A stretch of DNA of 64,000 bases from Saccopteryx bilineata (GCF_036850765.1 NC_089496.1:47358113-47422112); one strand, 5' to 3'. Positions 46,901 to 59,381 are shown, numbered from the stretch's first letter. A program made the numbers and translations. Notes: generated by a model not told the origin, from the letters alone.

Positions 46901-47355
46901 TGCAGTCAGTCTCCTTATGGGAAGCCTGGCACCCAGTGGGGGAGGGGCTTGTCCTTGAATTTCAGTGCTGAGTCGGCAGAACCCTGGGCTTCTGGGTCCC
47001 CGCAGTCCAGGCCAGCCAAGGTCAGTAGGCCCTGGGGGATCCCAGGCACCAGCACCTGGAGGGGACACTTGCTATAGGATTCCTCCCCCTGGATTAAGTC
47101 GGAAAGCATTCTCCCCATTTCTCGTTTTGGGAAATGGAGACAGATGGGAGGAGTGACTTGTGCGGCCACCCAGATGGTTAGGGGCAGAGCCAGAACCCGC
47201 GCCGGGAGGCCGTGGGCGGCTCCTGGGTGGCACTGGGTTTTTCTGTCTAGAGCCTCCCGCTCCCAGCAGCGAGTGTAAAGGACGCCCCTCCCCGCCCCAC
47301 CCCCGGGCCGCGGGCTCCCGGGAAGGGGAGGAGTTCTCCCCGAGCCGAGGACACC

Positions 47356-47369
47356 GTCGCCACGGCAAC
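47356..47369 (+). promoter_or_regulatory. RFX-type X-box in the MINDY4 promoter
   Basis: GTCGCCACGGCAAC is an inverted pair of RFX half-sites that differs at only two positions from the palindrome GTTGCCATGGCAAC. It lies about 77 bp upstream of the MINDY4 start codon. X-boxes in this location are typical of genes controlled by RFX factors, including many cilia-related genes. Function here is inferred. Confidence 0.5.
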
Positions 47370-47445
47370 GCGGCCATACTGGCCAACGGACCGAGGCCTG
47401 GGCCTGGGGCTGCGTGGCCGCGGCCGCGTGGGTAGAGCGGGCAGC

Positions 47446-47508
47446 ATGGACAGCCTCTTCGTGGAGGAGGTGGCCGCCTCCCTGGTCAGGGAGTTCCTGA
47501 GCAGAAAG
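47446..47508 (+). CDS. MINDY4: MINDY4 first coding exon
   Basis: First coding exon of MINDY4 (FAM188B), a member of the MINDY deubiquitinase family that prefers lysine-48-linked ubiquitin chains. ATG at 47446-47448 begins MDSLFVEEVAASLVREFLSR and the exon ends with Lys at donor gtacgtgg, 21 codons, phase 0. The sequence appears identical to human. With the next exon it forms a LisH-like pattern (ASLVREFLSRKGLKKTC), which I infer to be a dimerisation element. The catalytic domain lies far downstream, outside the window. Confidence 0.95.
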
Positions 47509-48230
47509 GTACGTGGCGCCGCGCTGCTCGGCTCGGGGCAGTGGCTCTGATTTGGGGGCGCCCCGGGGTCTCCGCTGCAACCTCTACAATGTTCCTGGAG
47601 GGAGATCTTCCCTGCCCGCTGCCTGCCCCGAGATGCCCGACAGAAGCGCCACTTCCCCGGGCCGGGGGGTGGGGGACTACACTTCCCAGGAGCCCCTTCT
47701 GTCACCGCGCACTTCCCGCAAGCTGGCTGGACCGCAGCCGCCCTCCCGGGCTTGTCCCCTCCCGGGCTTGTCCCCTCCTGGCCCTGCGGTGGCCGGGACG
47801 CGCCCAGGAGCGATGGCCCAGCGCCGCTGTCCATGAGGAGCTCTGCCCAAGACTTCCGTCCCACCTGGAAGAACTGCCCCCAAACGGGAGCTTGACGGGC
47901 TAACAAAGTTCTTGACAGTCAGACCCTCTTCACCAACAGTTTAGTCGTCAGTTTCGTTTTTAAAGTTCTGTTTGTCTTGTCCCAGGAGAGTTCTGGGAGT
48001 GCTGGAAGGTTGGAAAGCCCCCCCCCCCCGCCCGCAAAGAAGTGGCTGAGGGTTATGGTGGATGAGAGCTAGGGACAGCAACCATTATTCCTTCTATACA
48101 AAGTGACTGAAGGCTGGCCACTGCTCTGTGTCTTGGGTCCTCCTGATGTCTGTCCTGTTGAGGAGGGTGATGGTCACTTGTCTGGGATTAAAACAGAGAC
48201 ACAAACAAAATAGTGTTTAGAATGGAGGGT

Positions 48231-48430
48231 AGGGGAAGAGTATTGGAGTCAGAGTTCAAGTGTCCGCTACTAGCTAGCAGTGTGAGCTTTGGCAGTCACT
48301 CACTGCCTTGATCTCCTACCTGTGAAACAGGAATAAGAAGATTTACCCGTAGCATATTTATAATGAGGATTAATAATGTATCGGCAGCTCCCAAGCATTG
48401 TATGGGGCACATAGTAGGTATTCAACACTG
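48231..48430 (+). repeat. MIR relic
   Basis: Phrases agctagcagtgtgagctttg, tgtgaaacaggaataagaag and cacatagtaggtattcaaca follow MIR order. Confidence 0.75.
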
Positions 48431-48627
48431 TCTTCTCTCCATCTCTGATGTGCTCCTATTTTGAAAGTGTTTGTTAGCTTTTTAAACATGTGTTTTTATT
48501 TAAAGAAATGTTTTTAAAGGTCTGTGGCTTCATTGTATCTGCTCTGATTTTCTGGCTACTTGACTTTCCATCACTGAGTCCCACCAGACATTGAACATCA
48601 GTGACACACCCTGTGAGGCTTGACCAC

Positions 48628-48847
48628 TATTTTTATTAAGTGAGAGGTGGGGAGGCAGGAAGACAGAGAGACTCTTATATGTGCTCAGACTGGGATCTAC
48701 TAGATAAGCACCCTACAAGGTGATACTCTGCACATCTGGGGCTGCTGCTCTGTTACTCGGCAATCTAGCTATTTTAGAGCCTGAGGCAAGACCATCCTCA
48801 GCGCCTGGAGCCAACTTGCTTGAACCATTTGAGCCATGGCTACAGGA

Positions 48848-48896
<49 letters not shown>

Positions 48897-49010
48897 GGGA
48901 GGGGTGGAGAAGCAGATGGTCACTTCTTCTGTGTGCCCTGACTAGGAATTGAATGCGGGACGTCCACATGCCTGGCCAACACTTTATTGCTGAGCCAACG
49001 GGCCAGGGCC
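48628..49010 (-). repeat. Long composite tRNA-derived bat SINE, diverged
   Basis: Same layout as 35182-35560, read on the minus strand from ggccctggcccgttggctca. It is more diverged, with an internal (GA)n expansion at about 48853-48893. Confidence 0.9.
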
Positions 49011-49069
49011 ACAATCACACAATCATTTTTTTAAAAAAAGTCTAGACACCAAGCAAAACTCTCCGAGTT

Positions 49070-50300
49070 TTCCTCATTCTTTTCCTGTCTAGAGTACAAA
49101 CGAATTCCAAATTCCTCACCTGATGATATCCGGGGCTCCCCAGGACCTCAGCCTACCGCCCCAAGCCCATGTCTAGCTTCCCCCACACGCTGTTCCCGTT
49201 GCGCCCAAGCCCCAGTCCCTTCTGGAGGGCTTCCCCTGGAACTCCGGGTGGAATCCTGGCTCATCTTGTCTGGTTTGCTCACCGACGCTCATGTTATAGT
49301 TCATCTGCTTTTCTCATCTCCCAGAGAGGTCCACAGAGCTGACACCTGAACTGGGTGGGTGGCACCTTGGCAATTGTCTGGTTCACCTGGCGTCTTCACC
49401 CTCCCATTTTTATCTGGGCACACTTGAGGCCCAGAGAGGAGAAAAGAGTTGCCGCAGTCATTCAAAAAGTCGTTGAGAGCTGGGACTGTAGCCCCTGTGG
49501 CCTGCTTCTGTCATCGTCTTCTGCCCTGGGGCAGAGACCATGTGCTCCCCACCAGGCTGGACACAAGTCCAGTACCAGCAGTTGTAACCAAGAGAGTTCC
49601 CATTACGATTCAAGGTCCCTTCTAGGTGCCTGTTTTCTCCAATCCTTGTACCAGTGCTGAAGGATGGGTATAATCACTTTCTTTCCTATAGGACTACAGT
49701 AGGAAGTGAAGAAACTTGCCCGGGGTGAACAGGTCAGATCATGTCACTTCTGGCCAAAACCTCCATGTGTTTCCTGTTACAATTAGAATCAAGTCCAAGC
49801 AAAGGTCGCAGCAGGGCCTTCAGGGCTGGCTGTGACCTGGCCTCCCGCTCCCCCTCGGACCTCACCCCTCAACCCTGCATCAGGGCCAGCTACAGTGGCT
49901 TCCTGACACTCACCAAGTGTGACCTCCTCTCAGGGAGAGTCATGACAGTCTCCTGGTGATGTCAGGATCTACCGAGGTGACTCTCCTGGTGCCCCAGCCT
50001 CCCAGATCCATGGCCCCCTTTCTGCAGTGACCAGCCCCATTCTACCTCCGCCACCCTTTCCTGTGACCGTGTCCTAGGCTTGTCATTGTCAGTGCTGTAC
50101 CCTTTCCACGATCTCAGTTCCAAGCACCCCGCAGTCCTCATTTCCAGCTCTCCACCACCCTCACAGTCCGACACGAACTATTCTTCCACCTCCCTCCCCT
50201 CTCCATTCCAGTTCCTGCCACCTTGTCGCCGTCCCTCAGCCCTATCGAGTGTGAGCTCCGTGAGGGCCATGACTCTCATCTGTTCACTCCTCTGCCTCCA
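49070..50300 (+). repeat. L2-like LINE fragments
   Basis: Fragments with typical L2 3'-end phrases (aaacctccatgtgtttcctg, gaatcaagtccaagc, gtgacctggcctcc, gtgagctccgtgagggccat). Broken and approximate. Confidence 0.5.
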
Positions 50301-51491
50301 GGAGCTGAACTAGTGGGCTGGAGGTTTGTTCCCTTCATTCCATAGACGGGAAACCGGAAGGCAGGGGTGAGCACGTGGCCGATGCTCAATAAGTCACTGT
50401 CTCCTGTCATTGTGTCCTCATCGTTGTCTCCATAGCAGTGCATATTAGCAGCCGCCATACTGGAAACGGGCCCCTTGTTTATGGCTTGCTTCCTCAGCAG
50501 AATGTCAGCCCCATGGCGGAAGGGGGGAACTTTGCTGCTTCCCTTCTGTATCTCCTGCATCTGGAGCAGCCTGGCACGTAGTGGGTGCATGTCAGATGTT
50601 TGTTGGGTGAATGAAGATTCAGAGGGCAGGATGGGACCAAGGACTGGCGGATCCCCGAGGGTGTTCTTGTCCACCACCCCAGTGATTTTCAAATGCCAGG
50701 TTCAAATGCACACAATTCTGGAGAGTTTGGTAAAGGTGCCAAGACTTGCTGATCTGAGCTGTTGACCAGCTGTCATCCAGCCGAGGAAGGCCCTCACTGC
50801 AGAGGTTGCCCGTCGCTGTGGTGGGGGGAAGGACGTGGGGAGGCCCAGGTGGCATGCTGATGCTTGCTCCCGAGACACCCCTCTTCCGGTCGCTCTTACG
50901 CATGTCCTCCCTTTCCCCAACACGCCCCCTTCTCTCCCTCTTCCCGCCAACGTTTTCTTTGGTTCAGGGTTGTGCTCATACCTCTTGTTTCACAAATTCT
51001 TCTTGCCTCAATTCACGGCCAACAACAGGTTTTGTCTTGTTTTCCCAGCAGCGAGACCCTCTGCTAAGTTCTGAACGCAGAGCCAAGAGGAGAAGTTGAG
51101 GCCTGTCTAGCTCTAAGGTCTGGCTCCTTCCAGAGCAAAGGGCTCCTCTGACTCCAGGCTGGGCTGTTGGCAAGGTAGCTTTGCCTCGTCTCCACTCTGC
51201 AGGGATTACCGTGGCCTGGCGAGATGGGCGGTCAAAGCTGTTGTGCTTGTTTTTCCAATGAAGAAGCCGGGCTCTACAGGGGACAGCACTTCCCATTGCT
51301 GGAGTGCGTCTTCGCTAGGCCTTCTGGAAGTTTAAGTCTGGATGATGGAAAGTGGCTTCCTGTGGGCCTGGGTTGTAGCATTGCTGGCTCACAGGCTGCG
51401 CCCATTGGAAGCTCTACTAGGTGATTCCTTGGGCTAACCAACCCTGGCTCCCCACCTGAGCAGAGGAGGGGATGAATATTGACCTTTTGTT

Positions 51492-51815
51492 CATTTTTTT
51501 TTAAGCGAACAAGAGAGAGACAGACGGTGACAGACAGGAAGGGAGAGAGATGAGAAGCATCAACTCATAGTTGTAGCACCTTAGTTGTTCACTGATTGCT
51601 TTCTCATATTGCCTTGACTGGGGCTCTACTTGAGCAAGTGACCCCTTGCTCAAGCCAGCAACCTTGGGCTCAAGCCAGTGACTTTGGGCTTCAGTCCAGC
51701 GACCTTTGGGTTCAAGCCAGCAACCATGGGGTCATGTCTGTGATCCCACGCTCAAGCCGGCAACCACAGCGTCCCAGGCTGATGTTCTATCCACTGTGCC
51801 ACTGCATGGTCAGGC
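51492..51815 (-). repeat. tRNA-derived bat SINE (long type)
   Basis: Antisense copy: ends in cactgcatggtcagg, with repeated ctcaagcc blocks and a tail read as gagagagatgagaagcatca. Target duplication ccttttgtt at 51483-51491 and 51816-51824. Confidence 0.92.
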
Positions 51816-52109
51816 CCTTTTGTTTGCTTTTAAAGCTTCATCTTCTGTGGCCCCAAAACTGGGGCCACACCCAGGGCTCCTGAGCCAGGCTGTAGTGAGT
51901 CAGTTACCTGAATTGCATTTCCTTCTCTGTGAAATGGCTTGACGGGACACCCACCTTACTTTGCTTAACCCACGGGGTCTGGTCGTAAGATTTAGAATAG
52001 TAATTGCGAAGATGATGTCAAAGTATAAAGGTTATATAAAAATTCTTAAGTCAGTTTTTGGTCTTCACAGTATTCTCCTGAGGAAGGCAGGATAAGAATG
52101 ATCATAATA

Positions 52110-52451
52110 GCCTGACCAGGTGGTGGCACAATGGACAGAGCATCGGACTGGGACGCGGAGGACCCAGGTTCGAAACTCCAAGGTTGCTGGCTTGAGTGCG
52201 GGCTCAACCGGCTTAAGCAAGGGCTCACCAGCTTGAGTGTGGGATCATAGACGTGACCTCATGGTCACTAGCTTGAGCCCAAGGTTGCTGGTTTGAGCAA
52301 GGGGTCACTCGGTCTGCTGGAGCGCCCCAGTCAAGGCACATATGAGAAAGCAATCACTGAACAACTAAGGTGTGCAACAAAGAATTGATGCTTTTCATCT
52401 CTCTCCCTTCCTGTCTCTCCCTCTCTGTGACTCTGTCAAAAAATTAAGAAA
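52110..52451 (+). repeat. tRNA-derived bat SINE (long type)
   Basis: Head gcctgaccaggtggtggcac and a full set of cttgag blocks. Target duplication of about 16 bp with one mismatch (52094-52109 and 52452-52467). It ends about 90 bp before MINDY4 exon 2. Confidence 0.94.
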
Positions 52452-52556
52452 AAGAATGATCATAGTAAACATCAGCAGTCTGTTGGTTATACCCTGCCAG
52501 AGAATGGAGGGTTTTGATTTAAAATGATGAATAATGATTCGGATCCCTTCCCCCAG

Positions 52557-52676
52557 GGCCTAAAGAAGACATGCGTGACCATGGACCAGGAACGCCCACG
52601 CTCCGATCTCAGCATAAACAGCAGAAACAACCTCCGCAAGGTTTTGCATCTTGAATTTCTCTACAAGGAGAACAAG
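52557..52676 (+). CDS. MINDY4: MINDY4 second coding exon
   Basis: Exon of 120 bp, 40 codons, phase 0 at both ends, between acceptor cttcccccag and donor gtgcgtgt. It encodes [20 protein letters not shown] through the block [12 protein letters not shown]. It completes the LisH-like segment begun in exon 1. It is nearly identical to human MINDY4, with only conservative differences such as S-R-N-N for N-R-N-D. Confidence 0.96.
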
Positions 52677-54086
52677 GTGCGTGTTCTTGATGTGTGGTGT
52701 GAGGCTCTGAAACGGAGTTTGGCAATGTCAAAGCACGCATGAGCCCTGCCAGGCCCTCAGAGATGGGTAGCAGGAGGCGGGCCACGCCTGCGGTCAGGGA
52801 GTAACAGATCCAACCGTGCTGACAAGTGCCAGGTGTGAGTCAGGTATCAGTCTCAGCTCCACCCCCCAGCCCCCCCCAAAGGCATACTGCACACGCCCAG
52901 CTAGCAGGCTCATTTCAAACTCGAATCTGTAACATTGTTCCCTGTGCTCCCTCCTCCCCCATGAGGCTATTTTTAGTCAGACTTTTCTTAAGAATATAGT
53001 ATTTGGTTATCTTAAAATTTTCCGTTCCCTGCCTGCCTAAGGCTTCCCTTCACAGTTCTGAATACTACCTTATTCTTAAGTCTACTGTGATATTTAAATC
53101 CCGCAGAAGGGAGTCTTGGGTTCAGCTCCCCAGGTGCCTTGGAGTTGAGGATGGGTGGGGTGGGCGGGGCTTCTCGGGTGGGCGGGGCTTCCCCATACGA
53201 GCCTCAGTCCCCCACCCCCACCCCGTCACAAGCTCTCATGGCACCCTGTAGTTTTCCTTTGCTGTGCTTGTCAAGGTTATGATAGAGTACTTCTGTGCTC
53301 GTTTAATTAGTATCTGCCTCCCCAACCACCTTGAACGCAGCAGGAAGCAAGAGATGGCATCTCTTTTGTTCACTGTTGTAATCCCCATACTTGCTGTGTT
53401 GCCGATGACATAGTAAATAGTCAGTGTGTATTTCTGGATTATCTGATTGACTGAGTGAGTGCAGGAAGTGTGTGAATGAGTGAAGTTACCCTTCAGGCCT
53501 AATGGCTCTTTCTGTTAGGAAGACAGACTCTTCTAACTGGATTTAAGAACGGGCTTCCCAGCAGACGTTGCCTTGTGGTGGGTGGGGCACAGTATCAGAG
53601 TTGGAAAGAACCTTATGATCATGTAGTTTAGCAATTATCGGAAGAAAAAAAGGCAATAGAAGGATAGCTCCTGCGGAAGTTCAATGTGGAAAACAAAGAG
53701 TGGAAGCAGTCCTGTTTGAAGTGTAGCCGAAGGGATCCTGCCTTCTTGGCCGTAAACCACCGATAGAGTGGGGACCCTGCCCAGGGAGCCGTGAGCCAGG
53801 GAAAAGCGGCCTGTCAAGGTCTCCATCAGTCACCGGGTAGGAGAGGGGCTAGAACCAGGTCTTCCGATTCCCAGTCCTATCCTAGTAATGGCTTCCTTTC
53901 ACTCGAACCCTTTTTTCAAAAGACATCTCAGCAGGCTGGGCTGGTATGGGGGAGCAATACCCCCGGCCCTCCAAGGCTGGGGCACTGCTGGAGGAACCTG
54001 AGCACAGCCTGAAGACCACCCTTGTGCACATCACAGCCCAGGGAGGGACTCAGGCCAGGTTTCCCTCCATAAAGTAAAGGAATTTT

Positions 54087-54460
54087 TTTATTTTATTTAT
54101 TTATTTATTTTTCTGAAGCTGGAAACGGGGAGAGACAGTCAGACAGACTCCCGCATGCGCCTGACCGGGATCCACCTGGCACGCCCACCAGGGGCGACGC
54201 TCTGCCCCTCCGGGGCTTTGCTCTGCCGTGACCAGAGCCACTTTATCGCCTGGGGCAGAGGCCAAGGAGCCATCCCCAGTGCCCGGGCCATCTTTGCTCC
54301 AATGGAGCTTTGGCTGTGGGAGGGGAAGAGAGAGACAGAGAGGAAGGGGGGGGGTGGAAAAGCAAATGGGCGCTTCTCCTATGTGCCCTGGCCGGGAATC
54401 GAACCCGGGTCCCCCGCACGCCAGGCCGATGCTCTACCACTGAGCCAACCGGCCAGGGCC
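54087..54460 (-). repeat. Long composite tRNA-derived bat SINE
   Basis: Well-preserved copy. Minus-strand head ggccctggccggttggctca with gggttcgattcccgg. Target duplication aaagt(a/g)aaggaatttt at 54071-54086 and 54461-54476. Confidence 0.95.
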
Positions 54461-55759
54461 AAAGTGAAGGAATTTTAAGCAAACCTATAAACCACAACCA
54501 ATTGGTATCATCATCCTGCAGGAACTGTTCGGGTGGCCAGGAGATCTTGTGCCCCAGAGGGAGGAGAAAGGGCAGTGGCTGCCAGGGGAGGTCCTGTCAG
54601 AGGCTCAGTAAAGACATCAAATAATGCCCCTCATCCTCTGGGTCCTGGGGTGACACTCGGGCCCCTCCGTCTCCTGTGTGCTGTCGGCTAAAGCCCTGTA
54701 GAAAGAAGACTGTTGACCCAGGCAGCAGACATCTAGACATTCTCCATTTTAAGCCAGGAGAGTAGACTGTACATTTTAGAAAGATTTTTCCACAGAGAGT
54801 GAGACAGTTAACTAGAAAATTCAGTGAACAATTCTGGTGCAGTGAGATTTTTTTTAAATGTAAGTATACCTTTACCTACTTTTTTAGAAGTATCTTTCTA
54901 TTCAAGTCATTTGTATTTCTTCTCCATACTATAGTCTCCCTAAGATAACTGTTATGTTAAGATACTTGAGATATTTTCATTAGATCTTGATAAGTACCCG
55001 ATTATGTTGATTTACACAGTAGTTATTAGCTGTTACACAATGAATAGGAGCTTATATTTTACAGAGAAAGTACGTTTTTATCTGTTGCAAAATGACTTTG
55101 ACAATCTCATAAAGCTAGTATGATTCGGGGCAGCCCTGCAATTTAATGTTAATTTCAGTAACTTGTCTTTCCTTATTAAGTAAATGATAAATAAAAATGC
55201 CTGTATAATAACATTGAGGTTTTGAGAAACGGTGTGTAGATTCATGTAACGGCTGTGTCTATTATGAGCAAAGTGATATGCGAAGCCATAAAGTATAATT
55301 CAAGTAATCCAGGGCCCTAAATCTTTCGTATTGAAAGAAAAAGCAAGAAGGTGGAAATAAATTATGTAGTATCTTTTCCCCGACTCTCTTTCTTATAAGT
55401 TTCATTTAGACTTAGACAAATATTTTTTTTGGGGTTCTATACTAAAAAAAATTACAATCGTTCCCTGATTTTTGACTGCCTGATACATCCATTGAGTTTG
55501 GTCCTAACGCATTTGGCTGTGGTCTAGGCCCCTGAGTTCTGCCGCGTAGATCAGGAGACTAGGAACAGGAGGGACTGAATGTGCCCAAGGGTCCCCCTGT
55601 GCCAGGCTGTCTGACAGGTGCTCTATCGCTCTCATTGCAAACTCACCAAATGCCCCACGTCTGGGTGTACTTCCCAGGGGCCTGGTGTTTCCAGGCAAGT
55701 GGTGTGAGGACTGACAGTTACATGGCCCGATCCCTGAGGCCAGTCTGGGGTCTGTCCAC

Positions 55760-55875
55760 ACTACTTACAGGAATTTGAGAGGAAATCGGGACTCCAATCT
55801 TTGTTTTGGCCCAGTAAGACTCAGTGGGGCCTGGGAATACGTATTTTAAAAAAATTTCCTAAGGTGATATTTGGT
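55760..55875 (+). repeat. MER5A-like DNA transposon relic
   Basis: Phrases gactcagtggggcctgggaa and tttcctaaggtgatatttgg match the MER5A order. Ends are approximate. Confidence 0.55.
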
Positions 55876-56438
55876 ATGGTCAGGGTTAGGGAATGCTGAT
55901 ATTCCTTATTTCCAAGACTGGCTACTAAAGAGTTTCATTGTATCTTTTTATTTTTTTTAAGATTGGGGTATAAACCGAGTCAATCCTGACTGCTTCTCCG
56001 TGTTCTTTGCAGTAACCTTCTCTTGTGTTGTTCCTAAGTCCCCAGTGTCACATGTCGAGTACACCAACTACAAGAAGGTTCAGGTCCCAAATGTCAGCAG
56101 ACTTTGGAGTCAGCAATCCCTAAAGTCTTAATTTTTTAAAAATGAAAGGGTATATATTTTATAGTTATTCCCAGGAGAAAAAAGCAAGAGGGAATTTGAA
56201 TTAAAATTGAATTGTCTGACTCATGCAATGGATGCCACCTCCTTTAGGGTAGAGATTTTGACTTTGTCTCTGTGCTAACCAAGTCCTTCACATGTAATAG
56301 GCAGTCAGTGGACATCTCCTGAGAGAATGTGTAGGTGAGAAGTTGATACATTTTATGAAAAGATTAGATTAGCCATCTTTACCACCCTTCCTCCGAAGCT
56401 GAACATGCAATTAATGATATTTTTTCTTCCACTGATAG

Positions 56439-56674
56439 GCAAAGGAAAATCCTCTGAAAACAAACCTTGAACTCATTACCCGATACTTTCTGGATCACTT
56501 TGAAAACACTGCTAACAATTTCACTCAAGAAACACCAATGCCTGCACTCTCACTCCCAAAGAAAAGTACCAAGTTACCGTTGAGAAGCTCAGAGACCACG
56601 CTGGTAAACATATATGACCTGGCAGATGAAGACACGGCATGGAGAACGTCACTGTCAGAAACGAGCAAAGCCAG
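56439..56674 (+). CDS. MINDY4: MINDY4 third coding exon
   Basis: Exon of 236 bp with acceptor ctgatag and donor gtatctc, phase 0 in and phase 2 out. It encodes [20 protein letters not shown], then a Ser/Thr/Pro-rich stretch containing the conserved block [10 protein letters not shown] and ending SETSKA. The first part is conserved and probably helical; the rest looks disordered, as in other mammals. The final two bases (ag) pair with the first base of the next exon to give Arg. Confidence 0.95.
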
Positions 56675-56729
56675 GTATCTCTTCTGTTTTCCTGTTGCTG
56701 CTATGACAAATTAAACTCTGTGGCTTTAA

Positions 56730-56774
56730 CAGCCAGGGTTCTTCTGAGAAACAGAACCAACAGGAGCCGAGAAG

Positions 56775-56807
<33 letters not shown>

Positions 56808-57640
56808 GCAATTTATTTTTAGCTCACTTGATTGTGGGGGCTGGCAAATCTGAAATCTCTAGGGAAGACTGCCATACTGACAACTCAGGCAGGCTTTCTG
56901 TGTTCTAGTCTTGAGGCAGAATTACTTATTCTCTGAGAAACCTCAGTTTTTGCCCTTAAAGTCTTCAACTGATCGAGTGAGACCCACCCATGTTATCTAG
57001 GGCAATCTCCTTTATGTTAACTGATTGTAAATGTTAATCATATTTAAACAATACCTTCATGGCAATATGTAGGCCAGTATTTGACCAAACAACTGGGCAC
57101 TATGACCTAGCCAAGGTGACACCCAAAATTTAACCATTGTGGTCTCTTAACACAAATTTGTTATCTTGTAGTTCTGGAGGTTAGAAGTCCAGAATCGGTC
57201 TGACTGGGATAATGGCGAAGTGTCAGAAGGGCTGGTTCCTTCCAGAGACTTTGGGGGAGAATCTGTTTTCTCTTCCTTTTCCCGCTTCTAGTGGCCACCT
57301 ACATTCCTTGGCTTGTGGTCGCTTCCTCCGTCTTTGAGGCATTTCATCCACCCTCTGCCTCTGTCATCACATCTCCCTCTACTGATTCTGATCCCCCTGT
57401 CTCCCTCTAATAAGGACCCTTGTGATTCTAGGGGGTCCATCCAGGTAATACAGAATAATCTCTCCACGTTAAGATCTTGAATCACATCTGCAAAGTCCCT
57501 TGTCCATGTAAGGTAACCCAGTCACAGATTCCAGGGGTCAGGATGTGGACATCTTTGGGGGACCATCATTCAGCCTTCTACACTCTGCACTTCAAAATCC
57601 CTGCTGTGGAACACAGGTGTTTCCCTCCGGAGGCCACGGG
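56730..57640. repeat. Old LTR-like interspersed repeat
   Basis: Contains phrases common in mammalian MaLR-type repeats: cttctgagaaacagaaccaa, gttctggaggttagaagtcc and ttctagtggccacctacatt. Exact family not assigned; a GT repeat lies inside. Confidence 0.45.
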
Positions 57641-58149
57641 AAGAGACCACTTTGTGATGGAGGGTGCTTGTGATTTAAAGTCTTTAACTTAAATCCCATG
57701 ATTCATAAGGGTCAGGGGCTTGTTTTGTTAGCATCTTCTTAGAAGGCAACAAAACACTGGAGAGATGGAAAAATCTGCACAATACAGCCTTTAGGAACTC
57801 CTAGGAAGAAAATGAATTAGCATTCTTGGTTGGACCTTTAGTATTTGGAAAACTGTCCTGTTGCATTACAACCTTACCACTCTGCATACGGTCTCAGCGT
57901 GACCCCCACTCCCGGGGAATGGGGGTTCTCTTCCAGCGCTGCGGAAAAGCATTTCCTTCCCTGAGGGAGGCCAGAGCTGAGGGGTGGGTGTCGAGATTGC
58001 AAAGGGTGAGGACCACGGAAAGATGAACTCACGGCTGGAGAGGTGCACGTTAACGAGGCTGGTCCGACGAAGATGGCTCCTCCCTCACAAACACTGCCTG
58101 ACTGGGAAATGAAATATTTCTGAAACGGTGAAAACTGCCGTGCTGTCGC

Positions 58150-58700
58150 TGACGCTCCCGAGTCCCACCCAGTTGCCCAAACTCAAACGTGGGTGTCACC
58201 CTTGACCCCTCCTCGCCTGTTAGTTTTGCATCTCTGAGTCCTTTCCGAGGTAAATTCTCTCCGGCTCTCTCGGGAAGCCCAGGCTCTTCCCCGGTCTCCA
58301 GGACCCCACCGCTCTCCTCGGATCCACCCTTGACCCGAGCTAGAACTTGCCAGGAAACAGGTCTGCCGTGCTGCTCCGCTGCCGAGGGCTTCAGACGTCC
58401 CCGTAGCTTCTGGATAACATCCAGGCTCTTTAGGATAACTTGTAAAACCCTTTCTGTGGTCAGTCCCCAGGGCTCCCCTGGGCATGCGCTGCTTTCACAG
58501 GCCTCCAGCGGGTACCCGGGCCTGCCCCTGGGTACCTCATGCCCACTGCCCTCTCAGACTTGGCTGCCGCCTTCTCTGGGGGCCCTTCTAGATTTCCCCT
58601 GGCTGGCTCCAGACCCTTCCCCTGCTGGACGTCCCCCATCATAGCACACATGACCGCTTCTCTCATGCGTGACCCAGGCCTTGGTGAGCAGCTTGGCGCA
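58150..58700 (+). repeat. L2-like LINE relic
   Basis: Phrases such as cttctggataacatccaggc followed by gtggtcagtccccagggctc resemble L2. Approximate ends. Confidence 0.4.
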
Positions 58701-59381
58701 GAGCAGGTGCCAGAGTCCAGGGGCAGAAAACAGCCCTGCCCCCCACCCGGGTCAGGAGTGCTGGCTCTGAGTGGTCCCAGGCCAGATTCCTCTTTACCTG
58801 GGTCTCCGTCTCCTCCTCCTTGTTCTTCCTACCCCTTGCTGCCCTCGCTGTCCCTCACCCTCTCGTCCTCTCTCTCTCTCCCCCTCGCTGTTTTCTCTTT
58901 CAATGCCAAGCAACCCAGAAAATGAAGTCGTTGGTGTGCCCTAACCGTACTGAGCCTTGACCGCACCGTCGGGGAAGCCACGTCCACACGGTCTGCACCC
59001 ACCACTGCCCGCGGCGTGCAGGAAGACCGCCCGACGTGGGCCACGACTGTACTGAAGGCCGATTTCCCTTGATCATTTGGGTCTGGAATAAGGATGCTCT
59101 TTATGGTTGAGGATAGCAAATACTGGAGGAATCCTATCATGGATCATCAACTCTGATTTTGTTTCTTGTTTCCTGATCTCATTGTGTAGGCCAGGCGCTC
59201 CCCAATACGAGAGTATTTTCCGTTCCTGACCTTTAACGAGAAGGTCCAGGTCGGCTGGAGCTCACCCACAGCTATGTGCGCGGCCTCGTTGGGAAGGCCT
59301 GTGCAGTGTGGAGTCTATTATCATTGCTAGTGATTCCTTCAGGGGAGTCTGTTTTAATGGAAATGATTCCTTTTTTGGCAG

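Larger units (their letters stand above)
45843..47159. other. Intergenic DNA between the INMT relic and MINDY4
   Basis: Holds AT-rich old repeat sequence near 45950-46080, a G-rich tract (46175-46241), a MaLR LTR relic (46320-46650) and a MIR relic (46730-46900). No gene seen. Confidence 0.65.
47160..47830 (+). promoter_or_regulatory. GC-rich MINDY4 promoter region
   Basis: GC- and CpG-rich sequence surrounding MINDY4 exon 1, without a clear TATA box, consistent with a CpG-island promoter. It contains an X-box (separate entry), a MYB-type CAACGG at 47384-47389, and a NotI-like gcggccgc near 47420. The transcription start cannot be fixed from sequence. Confidence 0.6.
47509..52556. other. MINDY4 intron 1
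   Basis: No exon recognised. Contains a MIR relic (48231-48430), an old composite SINE (48628-49010), L2-like sequence (about 49070-50300), a MER5A-like fragment near 50660-50780 and two long-type SINEs (51492-51815, 52110-52451). Nothing nameable is seen in 50800-51480. Confidence 0.65.
52677..56438. other. MINDY4 intron 2
   Basis: No exon recognised. Contains a composite SINE (54087-54460) and a MER5A-like fragment (55760-55875). The stretches 52680-54050 and 54480-55750, the latter AT-rich, show nothing nameable. Confidence 0.65.
56675..59381. other. MINDY4 intron 3
   Basis: No exon recognised. The first 970 bases look like old LTR/MaLR-related sequence (about 56730-57640) that includes a GT microsatellite (56776-56803). 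L2-like sequence covers about 58150-58700. Nothing nameable is seen in 57660-58140 or 58710-59380. Confidence 0.6.

Noticed and set aside
47247..47906. 219-codon minus-strand frame across MINDY4 exon 1
   Set aside because: Chance frame in a CpG-rich promoter opposite a confirmed exon; no recognisable product.
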